From: a virus
Virus record (IMG/VR): IMGVR_UViG_3300046804_004958
Span: 1-49,200 of that record
Length of the DNA: 49,200 bases
Direction: 5' to 3' (one strand)
Position numbers and translations under genes: made by a program. The notes under the pieces are model-generated. The model made no database searches and was not told the DNA's origin. It was given only the letters and a program-made list of their open reading frames with translations. Of the stretch, positions 8,426 to 16,435 are shown one piece after another (within the stretch, counting starts at the first letter, position 1; each line of letters opens with the position of its first letter).

Positions 8426-10024
8426 ATGAAATCTGGAGCAACGGAATCTTCTTATTTTTATCTGGAAGAACATTATAAAATTCCAGATAATGTTTTTGTT
8501 CATCATTTACCAGAAGAAATTAAAAAGTCTAATCACGAGTATAAAATTCTCTGGGCACAACATGCATATGATCAGCAATTCTTTTTAAACTTTGATCATC
8601 ATATTCTCCATCATATTGTTTCTCCTTCTCAATGGAACAAGGAACAATTTATGAAGTATCATAATGTTCCAGAACATAAGATCACAGTGATTCCAACAGG
8701 AATTGCTGAAATGTTTACCTATTCAAATCAGAAAACAAAGACGATGATTTTCACTTCAATTCCTTATAAGGGTCTTGAAGTTCTGGCAAGAATTATTCCT
8801 ATGATTCATCAGGTTCATCCAGATACAAAGTTTAAAATCTTTTCTTCAATGTCTTTGTATGGGCCTTCAAATGATCCATATCTTCAACTTTATGATCATT
8901 TAAAAACAATGAAAAATGTTGAGTATTCTCCTGCTGTTGATCGTGAAGAATTAGTCAAACACTATCAGGAATCTGCATTCTTTATTCATCCAAATATCTG
9001 GGAAGAAACATTTTGTGTTGCAATGACAGAAGCAATGAAGTGTGGTGCATATCCAATCATTACCAACATTGGAGCACTTGCAGAAGTTGCTGGTGAAAAG
9101 AATGCTACTGTTGTTCCGATTGAAGGTGAGAATACATCCAAAGGTTGGAAAGTTACAGATAACTTTTTGATTAATTTTGTCAATGCTTGTTGTATGGCAT
9201 TGGAATATTATGATAAGGAACAAAAATATTATCACGAAGTTTCTAAACTCATTTCAGATTATGTTTCAGAACGATATAACTGGAAACGAGTTTCTGAAAT
9301 GTGGAAAAATACAATTGAAACTTTAACTGGTTCTACAACTCATTCAGTTTCTTTCCGTCCTCAAACAATGGACGATTGGATCTTTAATGAAGTTTATGTT
9401 GAAAATTCCTATGAAGTTGATACCTTTAATGAGCACGATGTAGTGATTGATATTGGTGGACACGCAGGATATTTCAGCAAACTTTGTATGGACAAAGGTT
9501 GTAAAAATGTATTTGCATATGAAGCAGAACCAAATAATTATTCATTGATGAGATCTAATCTCTCAAACTATAAGCACTTTGCTGCATATAATCTTGCTGT
9601 ATGGAAAACTTCTAATGAGTATTTGGAGTTTTATACCCTACCAAATAAACCAAACACTGGTCTAAATTCATTCTATAAAACTCATTTTGAAGAAGGACAA
9701 TTTGTTCCTATTCAAGTGGAAACAATTTCTTTGGATGATATTCTGTTCAAGTTTCAAAAAGTTAAGTTACTCAAACTAGATGTAGAAGGATCTGAATATG
9801 AAATTCTAATGAATTCAAAGTTACTTCATAAGGTTGAAAAAATTGTCGGTGAATATCATATTGGTATGACATCCTATAATGAAGAAATGCTTTTTAAATA
9901 TTTGAAATTTAATGGATTTAAAATTGAAAAGGTAACACAAAATTCAGGATCAGAAGAACAAGGATTATCTTCTGGAACTTTCTTTGCAATTAATCAAAAT
10001 CGCAATAAAGGTTTTGGAGTATAA
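8426..10024 (+). CDS. GT4-type glycosyltransferase fused to FkbM methyltransferase
   Basis: The 532-residue protein has two domains. Residues 1 to about 300 form a GT-B/GT4-like glycosyltransferase with IPTGIAEMF, a TSIPYKGLEVL donor-side segment and the nucleotide-sugar signature EETFCVAMTEAMKCGAYP (near residue 192). Residues from about 312 to the end form an FkbM-type SAM methyltransferase with VVIDIGGHAGYFSK (SAM loop, near 338), a YEAEPNNY acidic turn and LLKLDVEGSEYEIL (near 449). A single chain that transfers and then O-methylates a sugar is the simple reading. It starts four bases after the preceding glycosyltransferase. Methyl capping of the glycan is an inference. Confidence 0.8.
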   Translation: MKSGATESSYFYLEEHYKIPDNVFVHHLPEEIKKSNHEYKILWAQHAYDQQFFLNFDHHILHHIVSPSQWNKEQFMKYHNVPEHKITVIPTGIAEMFTYSNQKTKTMIFTSIPYKGLEVLARIIPMIHQVHPDTKFKIFSSMSLYGPSNDPYLQLYDHLKTMKNVEYSPAVDREELVKHYQESAFFIHPNIWEETFCVAMTEAMKCGAYPIITNIGALAEVAGEKNATVVPIEGENTSKGWKVTDNFLINFVNACCMALEYYDKEQKYYHEVSKLISDYVSERYNWKRVSEMWKNTIETLTGSTTHSVSFRPQTMDDWIFNEVYVENSYEVDTFNEHDVVIDIGGHAGYFSKLCMDKGCKNVFAYEAEPNNYSLMRSNLSNYKHFAAYNLAVWKTSNEYLEFYTLPNKPNTGLNSFYKTHFEEGQFVPIQVETISLDDILFKFQKVKLLKLDVEGSEYEILMNSKLLHKVEKIVGEYHIGMTSYNEEMLFKYLKFNGFKIEKVTQNSGSEEQGLSSGTFFAINQNRNKGFGV

Positions 10025-10032
10025 TATAAATA
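10025..10032 (+). promoter_or_regulatory. T4-type late promoter box TATAAATA
   Basis: This is an exact match to the T4 late -10 consensus TATAAATA, placed just after a stop codon and 72 bases upstream of the ATG at 10105. T4 late promoters need no -35 box and are used by sigma gp55 with coactivator gp33; a gp33 homologue is encoded at 27813. Confidence 0.65.
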
Positions 10033-10043
10033 CTTTTATAATT

Positions 10044-10073
10044 TCTAATTATGTTTTTGAACATATAATTAGA
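10044..10073 (+). other. Inverted repeat in leader of the 10105 gene
   Basis: TCTAATTA (10044-10051) pairs with TAATTAGA (10066-10073), and TGTT pairs with AACA inside, leaving a small loop and a two-base bulge. No T-run follows, so this is a leader hairpin rather than a terminator. Confidence 0.45.
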
Positions 10074-10104
10074 CCAAACGACTTACAAAATTAATGAGGA
10101 TAGT

Positions 10105-10962
10105 ATGACTACTGACAACTCTTCTGCGCTTTCTTATAATCCAATTAATGCTGAGCAAGCAGTTAATGACGACACTTTTTTAAAATTAGCATCCCAAAAT
10201 GTATTTACTTGGGAAGAAAGTGACAAGGAACTAGCACAAGGAAGAACTAACTTCCAGATTGAGAAGTTCATTGGTATGAACACTCATAACATTTCAGTGA
10301 CCTTTGAACATATTCTCAAAGAGCGACGTGGAATGGCATCTGGTTATATGTTCAAACTCATTGAAATGAAAGAACGAGTTCGTGAATTTGAATATAAGTG
10401 GCATGATAAAGATAAAACTCAACCAATTATGTGGGAAATTGGTGGACCTGGTGGTGGTCATAAGAAACTCTGTTGGTATGATCTTGAAGAACTTGAACTG
10501 ATGCATTATCTGAAAAATTCAGAATTAGAAATTCGTGATCGTATGCATCAAATGGAACATCTGGATAAGATGTTGAATAAACTGGTTGAAAGAAATGGTG
10601 GTACTCCTCCTTCCAGAGAACAGTTCCTGAAAGAGAATGAAAACTATTGGGATACTCGTCTTGCCCAGCAGGCACTTGATGATCTTCTTTCAGCACAAAC
10701 TGGTATTTCTGGTGCAAATATTACTGCAATGCGTCAAGCATCTGCACCTCCTATTGTGGATGAGAAAAATCAATTCAGCGAAGGTTATCTACCTATGAAT
10801 AAACTTCTTGATCCACAAGGAAGACAAGAGTTTATTGCAGATCTTCAAAGCAAGGTAATGAAGGGATATGAAAAAGTTTCTGGGAAGGATCTTGGTTATG
10901 GTGCAGCAATTTCACCTGGTGTAGAAAACAAACAAATTGAAGGTAATAATATAGCACAATGA
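10105..10962 (+). CDS. Conserved cyanophage protein of unknown function
   Basis: The 285-residue soluble, charged protein contains a long helical, coiled-coil-like middle (ERVREFEYKWHDKDKTQP to HLDKMLNKLVERNGG, residues about 85-175) and no membrane segment or signal peptide. It has its own exact T4 late promoter box upstream and a GAGG ribosome site, suggesting late, possibly virion-associated expression. I do not recognise a named function. Its base use is less AT-skewed than the glycosyltransferase block, suggesting an older resident gene around which the island was assembled. Its stop overlaps the next start by four bases. Confidence 0.75.
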   Translation: MTTDNSSALSYNPINAEQAVNDDTFLKLASQNVFTWEESDKELAQGRTNFQIEKFIGMNTHNISVTFEHILKERRGMASGYMFKLIEMKERVREFEYKWHDKDKTQPIMWEIGGPGGGHKKLCWYDLEELELMHYLKNSELEIRDRMHQMEHLDKMLNKLVERNGGTPPSREQFLKENENYWDTRLAQQALDDLLSAQTGISGANITAMRQASAPPIVDEKNQFSEGYLPMNKLLDPQGRQEFIADLQSKVMKGYEKVSGKDLGYGAAISPGVENKQIEGNNIAQ

Positions 10963-11489
10963 ACCAGTCTATTGTCATTGTAGATAACCTTTATGATATT
11001 CCACACCAATATCATAAAGGTTTTTTTGAAAACCAGTGTGTCATTACCAATGAGACTTATGATAAGTTGAGTAACATTGTTGGTAATAAAATAGAAATTA
11101 TCAGTGCAACGAATGAAGTGTTGAGTGAGAACCAAAATACTTCTGTGTGTGCTCACTTACTTGCTGATTGGATTGTTGTAATTTATCTATCTTTACCATT
11201 GGTTTCCTTTGGTGAATTTGGAATGAAGTTTTATTCCCATCGTGTCACTGGACTTGAAACATTTCCAACAGAAGAAGAAAAGGTTAAATATAATCTTCAA
11301 GAAAATAATTTGTTGAATATTTTTGCAAACAATCCCGACTTATGGAAGGAGTATGGAAGTATTTCCGCAAAGTATAATCGTATGATTTTATTTCGTGCAA
11401 ATCGTTGGCATTCTTATGGTAAAGGATTTGGGCAAGATCTAAATACTTCTATGCTGTATCAAAAAATAATATTAAAGAATGGCCACTGA
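10959..11489 (+). CDS. Diverged DUF6445-like protein lacking canonical metal ligands
   Basis: The 176-residue protein aligns by eye with the oxygenase at 4268: both start with an I[IV]VIDDF/IVIVDNL segment, share a [W].V.YLS/NTP strand and end with KYNR[LM].[IL]F.A..WHS. Here the HVD metal motif is replaced by CAH (Cys64, His66), distal His151 is kept and the C-terminal Arg is lost (TSMLYQKIIL). It may therefore be inactive, bind a different metal, or serve as a binding partner. The ATG overlaps the upstream stop and the gene runs 11 bases into propeller gene 3, so the three are translationally linked. Confidence 0.65.
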   Translation: MNQSIVIVDNLYDIPHQYHKGFFENQCVITNETYDKLSNIVGNKIEIISATNEVLSENQNTSVCAHLLADWIVVIYLSLPLVSFGEFGMKFYSHRVTGLETFPTEEEKVKYNLQENNLLNIFANNPDLWKEYGSISAKYNRMILFRANRWHSYGKGFGQDLNTSMLYQKIILKNGH

Positions 11490-13488
11490 CACTCGGGGTG
11501 TATTTGCATTAATAGACATCGTAGATATATCATTATCTGATGAGTGGGTAAATCTTAATGATGTTTGGGTTTTACCTTCACCTGTGGGAACTTCACCAAA
11601 CACAGGTTATTTTGGTGGTGGTATTGCAGCATATTCACGAATGGATAAGGTCACTTATTCAACTGATACAACTGCTTATACTCCTGGTGCTAATTTAAGT
11701 TCTAATCGTGATTCTCATGGTGCAACAGGATCTCCGACAGCAGGATACTTTAGTGGTGGTTCTGCTGGATCAACAACGGATAAGTTAACTTATTCAACCG
11801 ATACAACTGCTGCTGCTCCTGGTGCTAATTTAAGTTCTGCTCGTACTTTTATGGGTGCAACAGGATCTGTAGCAGTAGGATATTTTGGTGGCGGTGCTAC
11901 TAATACAACAATAATGGATAAATTAACTTATTCAACTGATACTACAGCATATACTCCTGGTGCTAATTTAAGTATTGCTCGTCAAAGGTTGATGGCAACA
12001 GGATCCTCAACAGCAGGATACTTTGTTGGCGGTGGTGATTTTTCTGGTACTTATTATACAAGAGTAGATAAGTTGACTTATTCATCCGATACAACTTCTG
12101 CCATCCCTAGTGCTAATTTACCTAGTAGTCGTCAGGTTGCTGGTGCAACAGGAAATACAACAGCAGGATATTTTGGTGGTGGTTTTGTTGGTGGTGGAAC
12201 TGTAGCAAGTGAAGTTGCAAAATTAGTTTATTCAACGGAAATTACTTCCAATCTTCCTTCTAGTGCTAACTTAACTGCTGGTCGTCGATATCTTACCGCA
12301 ACAGGATCTTCAACGGCAGGATACTTTGGTGGTGGTACTGATAATGTTCCTGCAGCTGTATCAAGAATGGATAAGTTAACTTATTCAACCGATACAACTG
12401 CATATACTCCTGGTGCCAATTTAAGTGCTGTTCGTAATAGTTTTGCTGCATCAAGTGCCAGAGCAAATGGAGTACCTGCTGCAGCAACACTGTCAGTTAA
12501 TTTTGGTACTGGAAGTTTGGGAGCACAACCAAACCCAACATCAACTTCAACAACTTCACAAGTTCTTGATAGTGTCACTTCAAATGTAGGATATTTTGGT
12601 GGTGGCACTACTGGTAGTGTAGTATCAACAATGGATAAGTTAACTTATTCAACCGATACAACTGCTGCTATTCCCGGTGCTATTTTAAGTTCTGCTCGTG
12701 ACTCTATTGCCGCAACAGGAAACTCAACAGCAGGATATTTTGGTGGTGGTACTACTGGCAGTGTAGTATCAACAATGGATAAGTTAACTTATTCATCCGA
12801 TACAACTGCATATACTCCTGGCGCTAATTTAAGTACTATTCGTTATGGTTCTGCTGCAACAGGATCCTCAACAGCAGGATATTTTGGTGCTGGTCTTCAA
12901 CCAGCAGCAACATTCCATTCAAGAATGGATAAATTAACTTATGCGTCTGATACAACTGCTTATACTCCTGGTGCTAATTTAAGTATTGGTTCTTTTTATC
13001 TTGCGGCAACAGGAAACGGACTAGTGGGGTACTTTGGTGGTGGTAGAGTTCCTGGGGTACAAAGCAGAATGGATAAATTAACTTATTCAACCGATACAAC
13101 TGCATTCACTCCTGGTGCTAATTTAACTGCTAGTACTTATCGTTGTGGTGCAACAGGATCTTTAACAGCAGGATACTTTGGTGGTGGTCTTCCATTAACA
13201 TCAAAAATGGATAAGTTAACTTATTCAACTGATACAACTGCTGCTATTCCCGGTGCTATTTTAAGTGCTGCTCGTTTTGGTAATGCCGCAACAGGATCCT
13301 CAACGGCAGGATATTTTGGTGGTGGTGCTACTCCTGGTCCTACACGATTATCAACTGTGGATAAATTAACTTATTCAACAGATATTACGACTATCAATCC
13401 CAGTGCTGTTTTAAGTACTGCTCGTGATAACCTTGCCGCATCAAGTGGCGCATTTCCAGTGAAGAAAATTGTTACAAATATAGTATAA
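11479..13488 (+). CDS. GYFGGG-repeat tandem beta-propeller-like protein, paralogue 3
   Basis: The 669-residue protein has tag MATDTRGVFALIDI...EWVNLNDVWV, six repeats, a linker lacking the TPGTPPAATP motif of its paralogues (SVNFGTGSLGAQPNPTSTSTT, bases about 12495-12580), then six repeats ending in KKIVTNIV. It is the most diverged of the three: repeats two and four read GYFSGG and GYFVGG, and repeat five reads VAKLVYSTEITSNLP. Two adjacent repeats of its second half carry the same TTGSVVSTMDKLTYS cassette as the first repeat of paralogue 1. It overlaps the preceding gene by 11 bases. It is likely an adhesin with an exchangeable binding face. Confidence 0.8.
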   Translation: MATDTRGVFALIDIVDISLSDEWVNLNDVWVLPSPVGTSPNTGYFGGGIAAYSRMDKVTYSTDTTAYTPGANLSSNRDSHGATGSPTAGYFSGGSAGSTTDKLTYSTDTTAAAPGANLSSARTFMGATGSVAVGYFGGGATNTTIMDKLTYSTDTTAYTPGANLSIARQRLMATGSSTAGYFVGGGDFSGTYYTRVDKLTYSSDTTSAIPSANLPSSRQVAGATGNTTAGYFGGGFVGGGTVASEVAKLVYSTEITSNLPSSANLTAGRRYLTATGSSTAGYFGGGTDNVPAAVSRMDKLTYSTDTTAYTPGANLSAVRNSFAASSARANGVPAAATLSVNFGTGSLGAQPNPTSTSTTSQVLDSVTSNVGYFGGGTTGSVVSTMDKLTYSTDTTAAIPGAILSSARDSIAATGNSTAGYFGGGTTGSVVSTMDKLTYSSDTTAYTPGANLSTIRYGSAATGSSTAGYFGAGLQPAATFHSRMDKLTYASDTTAYTPGANLSIGSFYLAATGNGLVGYFGGGRVPGVQSRMDKLTYSTDTTAFTPGANLTASTYRCGATGSLTAGYFGGGLPLTSKMDKLTYSTDTTAAIPGAILSAARFGNAATGSSTAGYFGGGATPGPTRLSTVDKLTYSTDITTINPSAVLSTARDNLAASSGAFPVKKIVTNIV

Positions 13489-13492
13489 TATA

Positions 13493-13509
13493 TGTTATAA
13501 TAATTAAAA
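13493..13509 (+). promoter_or_regulatory. Extended -10 element downstream of propeller gene 3
   Basis: TGTTATAAT with TATAAT at 13496-13501 plus AATTAAAA is identical to the elements at 4244 and 7744. The ATG of the following oxygenase gene lies 12 bases after the box. Confidence 0.55.
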
Positions 13510-13513
13510 CTTT

Positions 13514-14179
13514 ATGATTGATAATCCTTTATCTTATATTCTGATAAGACCAAATATTATTAATGAAACTGGATTAAGAGAAATCCGTCATCATATTGAA
13601 ACATCTCAAAAAACTGATTTATCTGTATTTGATCCACAAAAGTCAAATGAGACTGGAACAAAACAATGGAGAGTAGATAAGAATGTGAGAGATACTCAAC
13701 ATGTTGAAATGGGTCCATTGTTTCCCAAAATTGTAGATTTATTTAAAGATACTGTAAGAGAAATTATTAATCCATTTTATGGTGTTCAAATCAGTCAAAG
13801 TGAAGTTCCACAAATACTTTCTTATAGTGTTGGAGGTCATTATTGTCCTCATCTTGACGGAGAATCCTTATGGCAAACACCAAAGGGAGAATTGATTTGG
13901 AAGAAATCTACTGATCGTGATCTTTCAATGGTGTTTTATTTGAATGATGATTTTGAGGGTGGTGATTTTATATTTCCTGATCTTAAAATTCGTATTCGTC
14001 CAGAACCAGGAATGTTAATTTGTTTTCCATCAAATCGTCATTATAAACACGGCGTTGAACCAGTTACAAAAGGAAAACGATACAGTATCGTTTGTTGGGC
14101 ACAAGTAAAAGGATTCCAAACAATGGAAGAACAAAATCTTGAACTATCACAAAAATATGGGATTCCCATAAATAATTGA
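13514..14179 (+). CDS. 2OG-Fe(II) oxygenase, prolyl-4-hydroxylase-like
   Basis: The 221-residue protein has a complete facial triad in the prolyl 4-hydroxylase arrangement: His113 and Asp115 in GGHYCPHLDGES, His179 in RHYKHGVEPV and Arg189 in KGKRYSIVCWA. LSMVFYLNDDFEGGDFIFP between them is the conserved core strand region. It would use O2, Fe(II) and 2-oxoglutarate to hydroxylate a residue or small molecule. The collagen-like fibres of this phage are almost free of proline in the Y position, so classical collagen prolyl hydroxylation is not supported; Pro-rich linkers or TPGANLS motifs in the propellers are alternative targets (speculative). Confidence 0.82.
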   Translation: MIDNPLSYILIRPNIINETGLREIRHHIETSQKTDLSVFDPQKSNETGTKQWRVDKNVRDTQHVEMGPLFPKIVDLFKDTVREIINPFYGVQISQSEVPQILSYSVGGHYCPHLDGESLWQTPKGELIWKKSTDRDLSMVFYLNDDFEGGDFIFPDLKIRIRPEPGMLICFPSNRHYKHGVEPVTKGKRYSIVCWAQVKGFQTMEEQNLELSQKYGIPINN

Positions 14180-14195
14180 AACTGTAGAATTAAAC

Positions 14196-14594
14196 ATGCA
14201 ATATATTAAACACTATTATGTTGACGATGAACGCAATACATTTTGTTGTGAAGAACCTTGTTCTGTAAAATATAAAAGACATCCTTGGAAAGAGTATCTA
14301 GGACTGGATGTAAAAGTTTGGTTAACTGATGTTGATGGAGTTGAAGTTTGCCTTGCAGAACTTCCTGATAGCACATCAGTATCAACTATTGCAAGTCCTT
14401 GTGGAAAAAATAGTGTTCAGGTTTTAACCGAAGCAGAGTATAATAGTGTTGCCGTTCCTTATTTTGAAGCACAATCATTATTTGGTGAATCACAAATTAT
14501 AAGACAGGAGGGTGATGAAACTTTAGCAGCACAAAAAAAGTCTGAAGGACAATTAAAACTTCAGGAAGCAACTCAGGCACTTCATAGTTTATAA
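14196..14594 (+). CDS. Hypothetical protein
   Basis: The 132-residue protein of unknown function is rich in charged residues. The N-terminal half has four cysteines (CCEEPCSVKY and VEVCLAEL), and the C-terminal 40 residues look helical (ETLAAQKKSEGQLKLQEATQAL). No signal peptide or membrane segment is seen. It follows the oxygenase by 16 bases and is probably transcribed with it. Similar small proteins accompany fibre genes in cyanophages, but I cannot name a family. Confidence 0.6.
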   Translation: MQYIKHYYVDDERNTFCCEEPCSVKYKRHPWKEYLGLDVKVWLTDVDGVEVCLAELPDSTSVSTIASPCGKNSVQVLTEAEYNSVAVPYFEAQSLFGESQIIRQEGDETLAAQKKSEGQLKLQEATQALHSL

Positions 14595-14657
14595 TGTGAG
14601 GCAGACAAAGAATACATTTAAAATTATTTCTCAATATTTCGGATAGTGAATTTTTTG

Positions 14658-14680
14658 TGCTATAATATTAAAACTAAATA
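14658..14680 (+). promoter_or_regulatory. Extended -10 element followed by ACTAAATA late-type box
   Basis: TGCTATAAT (14658-14666) and then ACTAAATA (14673-14680) lie in the 119-base gap before the GH130-like gene. The first matches the elements behind the propeller genes, and the second resembles the T4 late box, 33 bases before the ATG at 14714. Confidence 0.5.
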
Positions 14681-14713
14681 TTTTGAACTTATTCTTGTGG
14701 TTAAAAATTATTT

Positions 14714-15697
14714 ATGAGTGAAAATTTTGTAAAACTTGCATTGGAAAATGGAGGATCTATTCATCCTTTAATTATTCCTTCAACAGATTTAAAGGGACCT
14801 GCAATTACAAATCCTTCCATTTACAATGATAATGGTAGACTTATTGTAAATCTTAGAAACATCAATTATACTCTTTATCATTCTGAGAAAAAAATATTTG
14901 AGCATCACTGGGGTCCATTAGTTTATATTCATCCCGAAAATGATTTACGTCTTCGTACTTGGAATGTAATTGGTGAACTTGATGAAAATATGAGACTCAA
15001 ATGGCATACTCATATTGATACTTCTAAACATCCTGATAAAGAACTTTGGGAGTTTGTTGGTCTTGAAGACGCTCGTATTTTTAGGTGGGAAGGAAAACTT
15101 TATACTTGTGGTGTAAGAAGAGATCTTGACACCATTGGTACTGGAAGAATGGAATTATGCGAAATTGAAATTATTGATGGGCAAGTCAAGGAATTGAATC
15201 AACATCGCATTCCAACACCAGGTGATAATAATTCTTATTGTGAAAAGAATTGGATGCCAATTCTCGATTTGCCGTACCACTTTGTAAAGTGGACAAATGG
15301 TACTGAAGTTGTTAAATATGATATTCACAATGGACAAACAACTCAGATTAAGGTAAAAGATTGGAAAGATTTGGGGTGTATTGATCTTCGGGGTGGATCT
15401 CAAGTAATTCCATTTGGTGAGTATAGGTTGGCACTTAATCATGAAACATTTTTGTTTAAAAGTCCTGCAGGTAGAAAAGATGGAACATACCGACATCGTT
15501 TTATTGTTTGGGATAAAGATTGGAATATTGTAAAAGTTTCGAGGAGATTTTCTTTCTTGGAAGCGGAGATTGAATTTGCTGTTGGTATGTGTGAATATGG
15601 TAATGATTATTTGATCACTTTTGGATTTCAAGACAATGCTGCTTATGTTTTAAGAGTTAATAAGGACTTTGTTAACCGTTATATTTTTGAAGAATGA
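14714..15697 (+). CDS. GH130/GH43-like five-bladed propeller protein
   Basis: The 327-residue protein carries TNPSIYNDNGRLIVNLRNINY near the start and WEFVGLEDARIFRWEGKLY (near residue 110), the latter being the hallmark segment of GH130-like five-bladed propeller glycosidases/phosphorylases. LGCIDLRGGSQVIPF and CEYGNDYLITFGFQDNAAY are consistent with further blades. It could trim or rearrange the glycan made by the neighbouring glycosyltransferases, or be a glycan-binding version. I cannot confirm all catalytic residues. It opens the glycosyltransferase run and overlaps the next start by four bases. Confidence 0.65.
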   Translation: MSENFVKLALENGGSIHPLIIPSTDLKGPAITNPSIYNDNGRLIVNLRNINYTLYHSEKKIFEHHWGPLVYIHPENDLRLRTWNVIGELDENMRLKWHTHIDTSKHPDKELWEFVGLEDARIFRWEGKLYTCGVRRDLDTIGTGRMELCEIEIIDGQVKELNQHRIPTPGDNNSYCEKNWMPILDLPYHFVKWTNGTEVVKYDIHNGQTTQIKVKDWKDLGCIDLRGGSQVIPFGEYRLALNHETFLFKSPAGRKDGTYRHRFIVWDKDWNIVKVSRRFSFLEAEIEFAVGMCEYGNDYLITFGFQDNAAYVLRVNKDFVNRYIFEE

Positions 15698-16434
15698 TTG
15701 ATAAAATTTCTTTAGGAATACCTTTTTTTAATTCCTCTCAATACATATTTGATGCTGTAAAAATTGCTTTACATAGTGATTTCATTGACGAAATAATTAT
15801 TTGCGATGATAATTCGAAACAAACTCATATTTTAAATGTTTATAAAATAATTTCTAGTCTTAATAATTCAAATAAGATTAAAGTAATTCATAATAAAAAT
15901 AATTTTGGACCGTATAGAAATAAGTATAGAACAATTGAAAACTGTAAAAATGATTGGATTTATCTTTTAGACAGTGATAATTATTTTGAAATATCTACAT
16001 TAAATGTAATAAAAAAACTAGATTATGATCCAAAAAATTTATATTTTCCAAAAATTTCAAAAGTATTTCCTTTTGGAACAGATGTCAAATATAATATGTT
16101 TGATAAAATAAATTTTGATTTTGTTAAAAATTTAGTTAAAACTGGTGTAAATATTACTGATCCTATTTGTATGATACTAAATGGGGGAAATTTTATTGTC
16201 AACAAACATGAATATATTCGTACTCAAAAAGAATTTTTTTCTGATTATTCGGAAGTATTTGCTGCTGACGTGATTGCTTTTTCTTATTATTGGTTAAAGG
16301 GTGGTAATAATTATAAAGTTGTTGATGATTTTGAGTATTATCATAGAAAACGAGATGATAGTGTTTATATTGAAAACTTATATGAAAGTATGCATATAAC
16401 TGATGTTTGGATGAAAAAATATTTACAAGAATAA
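15694..16434 (+). CDS. Family 2-like glycosyltransferase
   Basis: The 246-residue protein begins ISLGIPFFNSSQYIFDAV, the usual GT2 start, followed by DEIIICDDNSK (nucleotide-binding Asp pair) and WIYLLDSDNYFE (DxD metal motif). It would transfer an unknown sugar. Codon use is strongly AT-skewed with many Asn, Ile and Lys codons, more extreme than the replication and tail genes, which hints at more recent acquisition. It overlaps the preceding gene by four bases and is two bases from the next. Confidence 0.8.
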   Translation: MIDKISLGIPFFNSSQYIFDAVKIALHSDFIDEIIICDDNSKQTHILNVYKIISSLNNSNKIKVIHNKNNFGPYRNKYRTIENCKNDWIYLLDSDNYFEISTLNVIKKLDYDPKNLYFPKISKVFPFGTDVKYNMFDKINFDFVKNLVKTGVNITDPICMILNGGNFIVNKHEYIRTQKEFFSDYSEVFAADVIAFSYYWLKGGNNYKVVDDFEYYHRKRDDSVYIENLYESMHITDVWMKKYLQE

Positions 16435-16435
16435 T

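Noticed and set aside
2245-13488. Diversity-generating retroelement targeting the propeller loops
   Set aside because: No reverse transcriptase and no template repeat with adenine-specific changes were seen in the window; variation includes length changes, which DGRs do not make.
13514-14179. Collagen prolyl hydroxylation of the phage fibres by the 13514 oxygenase
   Set aside because: The Gly-X-Gln repeats have almost no proline, none in the Y position, so this specific pairing is unsupported.
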